Positions 62,326 through 64,000 of a stretch of DNA of 64,000 bases are shown here, piece after piece. The stretch comes from Paenibacillus bouchesdurhonensis. GTDB taxonomy: Bacteria; Bacillota; Bacilli; Paenibacillales; Paenibacillaceae. Below the pieces are notes generated by a model, which saw only the letters and a list, made by a program, of their open reading frames with translations, had not been told where the DNA came from and made no database searches. The translations under genes were made by a program, and so were the position numbers. Location: assembly GCF_900155685.1 (NCBI RefSeq), contig NZ_LT732548.1:2810294-2874293 (forward strand). Direction: 5' to 3'. The first letter of the stretch is position 1. The number at the start of each line of letters is the position of its first letter.

Positions 62326-63654
62326 TCAAGAGTAAGATAGTGCTTTAACCTGGGCCGTACTGGCCAGAATATCCTGGGCGACTTTGCGTCCACTCGAGAA
62401 GGCTCGTTCTGCCAATTCGCCCTTGCCCTCGCAGCCGTCTCCACAGAAATAGAATGGAACTTGATCAAGCTGATTAGGCAGGAGCTTGTTGGTGTGGATA
62501 TTCTTAACGCTGGCCACCATCGCTTTCTTGGAAATGCGCTTGACAGCCGTATTGTCGCGCCAGCCCGGGTAGTAAGTATCAAAAAGCGCTTCCATTTGCA
62601 ATGTTTTACTCTCTAAATATTGTTTCTTCTGATCATCGTCCGGGAAGTCATCGTTTAGATAGGCGATGCCCTGCAGCAACTGGCCGCCTTCCGGGACAAT
62701 AGTGTGATCTGTAGCCGAAACGTCACTGATAAACAGCTTATTGTTCATGTCACTAATATAGTGGAAGGGTCGATTGATGACTTTGGAAAATCCAACGTCG
62801 TATACAAGAACTTCAGTAGATGTATTGTTCTTGTAAGGTTCAAGCGATTTGCCCCATGGTGTCGAATCAAGCAGCTTGGCAACCTGCTGTACCGGCATAG
62901 CGAAAATGACTTGATCAAAGACTAATGATTCGCGAGTTTTGGTATGAAGTAGAAATTTGTCATTTTCAATCGTGATCGATTCTACAGGTTCTTTTACAGC
63001 AATTTCCCAATCTTGGTTCTGAGAAATTTTGTCTACCAACTGATTAGTGATGGTCGACCAGCTGCCAAGGATGTAGTTAACCGGCTTATGCGAGAGAAAC
63101 AGGTTTTGATAGTATTCAGCGATCACTTCGCCGGATACTTTTCTAGCCTCTTCAGGAGTAATGAAGAAGTTGGAGCTAACTAAATGTTCCCACAGTTCTT
63201 TGACGTCAGGAGAGGCATTTGATTTATTCAAATAGTCACCTAACGTTGGATAATTCTTCAGCTGATGAATATTAGTGATGACAGCGGCAATTTCGGCAAC
63301 GAAGCGAATTTTCTCCATCGCCGTTAGGACGCCAGTCTTCATAATATTTACGAAATCAAGCGGAGCGGGGGTGACCTGACCATGCTTAGTATATACAACA
63401 TTACGTTTATCCACCTGCTTGCTGTGAAAGCGAAGATTGAGCTCATTCTCCATATTCAGCAACGTATGTCTATCCATACCGTAAACCGCATGTGCTCCAT
63501 AATTTAGTGTGAAACCTGATTTTTCATAAGTAAAGGCTCTTCCACCCAACTGTGGGCTACGCTCGAACACTGTTCCCTGTATCCCCGGACTATCGGACAG
63601 ATAAGCAGCGGCTGTTAACCCAGAAAGTCCACCGCCAACAATCGCGATTCTCAT
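62326..63654 (-). CDS. FAD-dependent amine oxidase/phytoene desaturase-like oxidoreductase
   Basis: 442 residues, ATG 63654 behind GGGAGGT. The N-terminal dinucleotide motif IAIVGGGLSGLTAAAYL and GTVFERSPQLGGRAFTY bind FAD; a C-terminal FYFCGDGCEGKGELAERAFSSG closes the FAD site. This plan is shared by protoporphyrinogen oxidase, phytoene desaturase and monoamine oxidase-like enzymes. A carotenoid or amine substrate cannot be assigned, and no carotenoid gene is adjacent. Confidence 0.85.
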   Translation of the reverse strand: MRIAIVGGGLSGLTAAAYLSDSPGIQGTVFERSPQLGGRAFTYEKSGFTLNYGAHAVYGMDRHTLLNMENELNLRFHSKQVDKRNVVYTKHGQVTPAPLDFVNIMKTGVLTAMEKIRFVAEIAAVITNIHQLKNYPTLGDYLNKSNASPDVKELWEHLVSSNFFITPEEARKVSGEVIAEYYQNLFLSHKPVNYILGSWSTITNQLVDKISQNQDWEIAVKEPVESITIENDKFLLHTKTRESLVFDQVIFAMPVQQVAKLLDSTPWGKSLEPYKNNTSTEVLVYDVGFSKVINRPFHYISDMNNKLFISDVSATDHTIVPEGGQLLQGIAYLNDDFPDDDQKKQYLESKTLQMEALFDTYYPGWRDNTAVKRISKKAMVASVKNIHTNKLLPNQLDQVPFYFCGDGCEGKGELAERAFSSGRKVAQDILASTAQVKALSYS

Positions 63655-63929
63655 TAGTCGTACCTCCCATTCGTTTTGTGAAGCGGCATGGATAACCACT
63701 TCTCGCAACATTTTGCTCCGAATCGAAGCATGGATTCACTATTAGTATATGCTATTCATGTAAGCGCGTCCATAGAAATAGACACGATTTGTTCAAATTT
63801 GCAATCGTAATCATTGTTACCCTTGGCAATATTGGGTTGACGAATAGGTTAAAGTAAAAAAACAGGCACAAATATGGGCAAATGCACATAGGATATATCG
63901 TTCATAAGAGACTGAAGGAGGAAAGCCCG

Positions 63930-64000
63930 TTGGCTGTCATAAAAGCAAATTCAGCGGATGTCAGACTGCTAGCCCGGCTCATGCGAGCTGAAGCTGAGGG
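63930..64000 (+). CDS. cwlJ: Spore cortex-lytic cell wall hydrolase CwlJ, 5' part
   Basis: The gene runs off the window; 23 residues are visible from TTG 63930 with AAGGAGGAAAG seven bases upstream. The start MAVIKANSADVRLLARLM, then RAEAEG, matches the N-terminus of CwlJ, a germination-specific cortex hydrolase. It supports an endospore-forming host. The rest cannot be judged. Confidence 0.8.
   Translation, partial: MAVIKANSADVRLLARLMRAEAE

Noticed and set aside
1..64000. CRISPR arrays, tRNA/rRNA genes, insertion sequences or prophage
   Set aside because: No regular repeat-spacer pattern, no tRNA-like cloverleaf or T-loop sequence, and no transposase or phage structural genes were seen; the only recombinase is the housekeeping XerS.

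Overview
The window looks like a chromosomal segment of an endospore-forming, Paenibacillus-like member of the Bacillales. This is inferred from gene content: a CwlJ-type spore cortex hydrolase, XerS recombinase, pdhABCD, a c-di-AMP riboswitch ahead of a LysM/3D-domain protein, and a single-subunit lactate dehydrogenase. Strong AGGAGG-type ribosome sites, many TTG/GTG starts and mid-range GC agree. No rRNA, tRNA, CRISPR array, insertion sequence or prophage was seen.

Layout. 1-2.5 kb: DNA repair genes (end of a MutM/Nei-type glycosylase, nfo), a cREC-like receiver protein and an RlmM-like methyltransferase. 2.6-13 kb: one long plus-strand operon for an unusual Tad/Flp-pilus-like machine. It encodes a Ser/Thr kinase fused to a CpaE-like ATPase, a CpaB-like SAF protein, two degenerate ParA-like proteins, a CpaF-like ATPase, a fused TadB-TadC membrane protein and four small membrane-anchored proteins. 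It is preceded by a promoter and a long terminator-like hairpin. This is the least ordinary part of the window. 13-19 kb: ABC-F ATPase, ThiF/MoeB-like enzyme, atypical response regulator, NlpC/P60 hydrolase, thiamine pyrophosphokinase and an esterase. 19.3-24.3 kb: the pyruvate dehydrogenase operon. 24.4-28.8 kb: small and accessory genes. 28.9-32.6 kb: thyA-folA and topB. 32.7-40.7 kb: HAD phosphatase, ArsR-like regulator, MFS exporter, orphan ABC ATPase, VCBS-like lipoprotein, two-component system and GNAT. 40.7-47.4 kb: glycogen metabolism (glgC divergent from glgBA) and an alpha-glycosidase. 47.7-50.2 kb: polar amino acid ABC importer. 50.3-52.1 kb: riboswitch-controlled LysM/3D protein and a polysaccharide deacetylase. 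52.3-56.3 kb: pyrK-pyrD, an LpdD-like protein, moeA, mobB. 56.3-64 kb: xerS, ldh with a Rex-like operator, a frameshifted polysaccharide deacetylase, a lipoprotein with Asp-box-like repeats, two small proteins, an FAD-dependent amine oxidase/desaturase-like enzyme and the start of cwlJ.

Most of the window is ordinary housekeeping arranged in short operons separated by clear hairpin terminators. The main candidate for an under-described system is the kinase-linked Tad-like operon with its leader hairpin. Secondary points of interest are leader hairpins before the MFS gene and topB, a Rex-like site before ldh, the single-base frameshift in a deacetylase, and an LpdD-like protein next to pyrD and moeA. 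All function calls come from reading motifs by eye; no database search was run.
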